From positions 62,001-126,000 of the forward strand of contig NZ_VCIX01000083.1 in the NCBI RefSeq assembly GCF_006345825.1: 64,000 nucleotides of DNA, in the 5' to 3' direction. The notes under the pieces are model-generated. The model worked only from the letters and a program-made list of their open reading frames with translations. It searched no databases and had not been told where the DNA came from. Numbering within the stretch: position 1 is the first letter of the stretch; every line of letters starts with the position of its first letter. Of the stretch, positions 61,068 through 64,000 are shown one piece after another. Source of the stretch: Paenibacillus paridis (lineage in GTDB: Bacteria > Bacillota > Bacilli > Paenibacillales > Paenibacillaceae). The position numbers and the translations under genes were made by a program.

Positions 61068-62006
61068 CTAGCTCAGCGCGGCTTCTAAGCTGCCTTGGCC
61101 AAGCTTGAGATCGATATGCCAAGCGTAGCGCTCCGCGGGCTCCAGCAGCTTCGCTGTTCCATTGCGTGCTGCGCGAGCCAAGGAATCGTAGTAGCCGATG
61201 CCCGGCTCTAACGCGCAAACCGCGCGGTCATTGCAGATCCCCTTATCAAGCCATAGGCCAAAATAAGGAACCTGCGCAACCGGATAACTCATCATCAAAT
61301 AATTGCCGCTTGCTTGTCCGAACAAGCCCGACCAGCCTTCCGGTATCGCACCGGGATAATAAAACTTGATCCCGTCCCCAGTGACGTCCGGCTGCATCAC
61401 CTTATGCTCGGCTAGCTCGTATTCCTCCCCAAGCGTCAGCTGCTTGCCGCCATAAACGCATAAGAGCTTATCCATAGCCTGCGGCACCAAGATTTCCGTC
61501 GGTTCGGTTATGGCGAACTGCGGATGCGCTGCCCAAAGAAACGGGAAAGCTTCCTTCCCCTCATTCACCGCTTCATAAGCCAAACGGATAGCGCCATTTG
61601 GCAAAAGCATGATTTTGCGAGTGAAGCGGTAGGGTAGAGCCACTCCTTTGACGTAGGAGGCAATCGTATTTCCCTCGCGCTCTGAGGCCCAAGGCAGCGA
61701 CCATACCTCGCCATGATCGGGCAGCTCAATCCCCTGACCAATAATGCACGGATCGATCGTAGGGAAGCATTCATCCCAGCCGCTCATATCCGCGTCCGTA
61801 AAGCTCGATGCCTGAAATACCGGTTCCAGCTTGCGGCTTCCGGAATCAAGCAGCCATTCCTTGCCCGTAGGCTTGTACTGGAGGGAGACAAGCTTTGCAC
61901 CTAGCTCAGGCACAAGTTCCAGGCGTACGCTGTCATTCTCGATAACTACGGAAGGAAAGCCTTTATATAGGGCTTCCCGAATTTCCGATCCGCTATTGAT
62001 CTCCAT
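61068..62006 (-). CDS. Aldose 1-epimerase-like protein
   Basis: 312 residues, a beta-sandwich galactose-mutarotase-like fold: LVPELGAKLVSLQYKPTGKEW, then ADMSGWDECFPTIDP and FLWAAHPQFAI carrying a catalytic-type His. No signal peptide. The ATG follows AGGAGGAGC. It follows the GH36 gene by ten bases on the same strand and would handle the anomeric form of the released galactose or act on a related sugar; the exact substrate is not certain. Confidence 0.88.
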   Translation of the reverse strand: MEINSGSEIREALYKGFPSVVIENDSVRLELVPELGAKLVSLQYKPTGKEWLLDSGSRKLEPVFQASSFTDADMSGWDECFPTIDPCIIGQGIELPDHGEVWSLPWASEREGNTIASYVKGVALPYRFTRKIMLLPNGAIRLAYEAVNEGKEAFPFLWAAHPQFAITEPTEILVPQAMDKLLCVYGGKQLTLGEEYELAEHKVMQPDVTGDGIKFYYPGAIPEGWSGLFGQASGNYLMMSYPVAQVPYFGLWLDKGICNDRAVCALEPGIGYYDSLARAARNGTAKLLEPAERYAWHIDLKLGQGSLEAALS

Positions 62007-62016
62007 GCTGCTCCTC

Positions 62017-64000
62017 CTAACCTATACGCTTTATCCGAACAAGGCGGCTTGCATAGTCGCCAGACAATGCATAAGGAATTCCAATATTCATGAGCGTAGA
62101 GCCATGTCTGACGACAGGCTGCCCTTCTTCCCCGAACACTTCATACGAGGCAGCAGCATCCAATCCTTGCAGCTTAAGCCTGCTCTCCTGATAACCAAAA
62201 TATTGTGCCTGCTGGAAGGCAAAAACAACGGCTTCTTCCCCGTCGCAGCTCACATATTGGTATGCTGCGGTATTGCCTTCTTCGAACGAGGCTAAACGGA
62301 ACAAGCTGCCCTCGGTGACGATATGGCGAATTTGCTTATACGTTGCAATATGCCGCTTCGCTTCCTCGTCTTCTTCGGTAGACCAGCGGCTAATATTGGC
62401 GCCGATCCCGAGGCCGCCCATCATGGCGCTGTGAAAGCGGAACGATAATGGAAGGCGTCTGCCATTCATGCCATGAGGCGATTCGGTCACCCAGCACATC
62501 ATCACCGAAGGGCTGTAAACGTAAGAGAAGCCCTCTTGAATAGCCAGCCGGTCGCGCGCATCCGTATTGTCGCTAATCCACGCTTGGTCCGCAAAGCGTA
62601 AAATGCCAAGATCAATTCTCGCCCCGCCGCCCGCACAAGTCTCAAACTCCACATGAGGGAATTTGCTTCGCAGCTCCGCCCATATGTCATAGAGATGATC
62701 CACATGCTTTAACCAAACGGATTCACCCGCAGCAGCATCCACCGGTGTTGTCCCAGGCTCGGTCACCGTTCGGTTCATATCCCATTTAATAAAGGAAATA
62801 TCATAGGTGCTGAGAAGCTCCGTCATGAAACCGAGCACAAATGCCTTCACCTCTGGCTTGCCCAAGTTAAGCAGCAGCTGATTTCTCAGCAGCGTGCCTT
62901 CACGGGTCGGGAACTGGTACACCCAGTCCGGATGGCTTCGGTACAAGTCGCTGTCTGGATTCACGGACTCCGGCTCTACCCATAATCCAAACTCCATCCC
63001 GTGCCCCTTCACCTCGTCGATTAGCTCCTGCAGGCCAAGCGGAAACTTCTCGGCATTAACCTGCCAATCGCCAAGGCCTGCCCGGTCGCTATGCCGGCTG
63101 CCGAACCAACCATCGTCAACGACGAAGCGCTCTACGCCGATGGCTGCTGCCCGCTGTGCCAGCTCCTTCTGGCCAGCCGCTGTTACGGCAAACTCAGTAG
63201 CCTCCCATGAATTGTACAGCACCTTCCGAATGCGGGAGCCTGGCAAAATATGCTCGCTTTGATAGCTGTGCAGCTTCCGGCTCATTTCGCCAAAGCCCCC
63301 TGAGGAGAAGCCTCCCGTAAATACGGGAGAGCTGTAGCTCTCACCTGGAGCAAGCGTAAAGGAACTGTCAAAATCATTGATTCCGCCTACCACACGCAAG
63401 CGGCCAAATGATGATTTCTCCGCGACGATTTTCCAGTTGCCGCTCCAGCCTAGCGCGCCGAACCATACGTTGCCGGACTGTTCATCAGACTTGCCGTTAT
63501 CGATAGCGAACCATGGGTTCGCATTGGCGCCTGTGAAGCCTCTTCTCGATTCCAGCACTTTTTTGCCTTCCGTAAGCAGCTCTGATCGAAGCTGGAACTC
63601 ACCCGCCCAGCGGCCTGCCACATGCTTCAGCCGATAATCGCGAAGCGCCGGGATCGACCATGCCGCCGCCATTCCCTGCTCAATGACAACGGGAAGCTTG
63701 TCATCATTATAGAAGCGGACAGATCGTTCAATTAGATCCTGCCGGGAAATAACCGTATAGCTTAGTTCCACCCGGAAAGGATAACTTTGATCCGCCAATC
63801 GGACAATAAGCTGGTTTTCTCCTACGATTTCGTAGCTTTTATAGTTAAGCTTCAGATCGCGGACGCCGTCATGGAACTTTGCCTTCAGGCATGGCTCGGA
63901 ATAATGACTGCCTCCCCATCCTCCGTATTCTTCCATGTCGCGTTCTACATTTGCATCGAAGGAGCTGTGCTGCCAGCCTTTTAACAGCTCCGCTGCTTCT
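62017..64000 (-). CDS. Alpha-galactosidase GH36 (5' end outside window)
   Basis: At least 660 codons, open to the right edge, so the true start lies outside. Counting from the Met at 63936: N-terminal beta-domain (GRWAGEFQLRSELLTEGKKV), then the barrel with VVDDGWFGSRH, nucleophile Asp386 in FIKWDMNRT, FETCAGGGAR, and acid/base Asp456 in ISDNTDARDRL. This is the long GH36 type, cytoplasmic in Gram-positives, cleaving alpha-1,6-galactosides such as melibiose and raffinose. It is in an operon with the aldose epimerase-like gene. Confidence 0.95.
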   Translation of the reverse strand, partial: EAAELLKGWQHSSFDANVERDMEEYGGWGGSHYSEPCLKAKFHDGVRDLKLNYKSYEIVGENQLIVRLADQSYPFRVELSYTVISRQDLIERSVRFYNDDKLPVVIEQGMAAAWSIPALRDYRLKHVAGRWAGEFQLRSELLTEGKKVLESRRGFTGANANPWFAIDNGKSDEQSGNVWFGALGWSGNWKIVAEKSSFGRLRVVGGINDFDSSFTLAPGESYSSPVFTGGFSSGGFGEMSRKLHSYQSEHILPGSRIRKVLYNSWEATEFAVTAAGQKELAQRAAAIGVERFVVDDGWFGSRHSDRAGLGDWQVNAEKFPLGLQELIDEVKGHGMEFGLWVEPESVNPDSDLYRSHPDWVYQFPTREGTLLRNQLLLNLGKPEVKAFVLGFMTELLSTYDISFIKWDMNRTVTEPGTTPVDAAAGESVWLKHVDHLYDIWAELRSKFPHVEFETCAGGGARIDLGILRFADQAWISDNTDARDRLAIQEGFSYVYSPSVMMCWVTESPHGMNGRRLPLSFRFHSAMMGGLGIGANISRWSTEEDEEAKRHIATYKQIRHIVTEGSLFRLASFEEGNTAAYQYVSCDGEEAVVFAFQQAQYFGYQESRLKLQGLDAAASYEVFGEEGQPVVRHGSTLMNIGIPYALSGDYASRLVRIKRIG

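Overview
The window looks like a chromosomal segment of a Paenibacillus-type soil Firmicute. The evidence is strong AGGAGG ribosome binding sites with many GTG/TTG starts, LplA/LplB/YtcP-type sugar ABC transporters paired with YesM/YesN two-component systems, a large excess of AraC-family regulators, many plant-polysaccharide enzymes, and a Bacillus-style thiamin salvage operon. No rRNA, tRNA, CRISPR array, transposase or phage gene was seen.

Layout. (1) 1-8520, minus strand: a glucuronoxylan (aldouronate) utilisation locus with a YesN/YesM regulator pair, an LplA-type binding lipoprotein, two permeases, an intracellular GH10 xylanase and the first 58 codons of a GH67 alpha-glucuronidase cut by the window edge. 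A Nif3-like gene lies upstream of it. (2) 9586-10652: an AT-rich two-gene island holding a degenerate ABC-ATPase-like protein and an unknown 130-residue protein. (3) 11257-25462: side-chain sugar catabolism with a GH127 beta-L-arabinofuranosidase, its divergent AraC regulator, a GH29 fucosidase and an alpha/beta hydrolase. These are followed by a plus-strand run of permease, permease, lipoprotein, histidine kinase, short response regulator and second lipoprotein. (4) 26327-34984, minus strand: a ten-gene thiamin salvage and thiazole operon (ylmB-tenA-thiZXY-thiF-thiE-thiS-thiG-thiO) with a complete leader of promoter, TPP riboswitch and terminator. (5) 35551-40903: a Btr-like AraC/substrate-binding regulator with a Fur-like box, a class III aminotransferase, an SDR and unknown proteins. 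(6) 40915-47967: glucuronate isomerase with three Gfo/Idh/MocA oxidoreductases and two AraC regulators. (7) 47968-49522: a repeat-rich noncoding block. (8) 49523-54347: a nucleotidyltransferase, then a c-di-GMP-I (GEMM) riboswitch plus terminator in front of a PLP-dependent decarboxylase and a chemoreceptor. (9) 54393-58603: a LacI regulator with a VOC protein, an SDR and a ThuA-like protein, plus a divergent AraC gene. (10) 58676-64000: a DJ-1/PfpI-GNAT fusion, a DUF421 membrane protein, an aldose epimerase-like protein and a partial GH36 alpha-galactosidase.

How it fits together. Regions 1 and 6 complement each other: xylan fragments taken up and cut in region 1 release glucuronate, which UxaC in region 6 would isomerise. 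Regions 3 and 10 target arabinose, fucose and galactose side chains. The most interesting items are the c-di-GMP riboswitch controlling an amino-acid-decarboxylase-like enzyme together with a chemoreceptor, the pseudo-ABC-ATPase island, and a family of four-armed palindromic intergenic repeats in at least six copies. One copy of that family is duplicated and carries an expanded 17-bp minisatellite.
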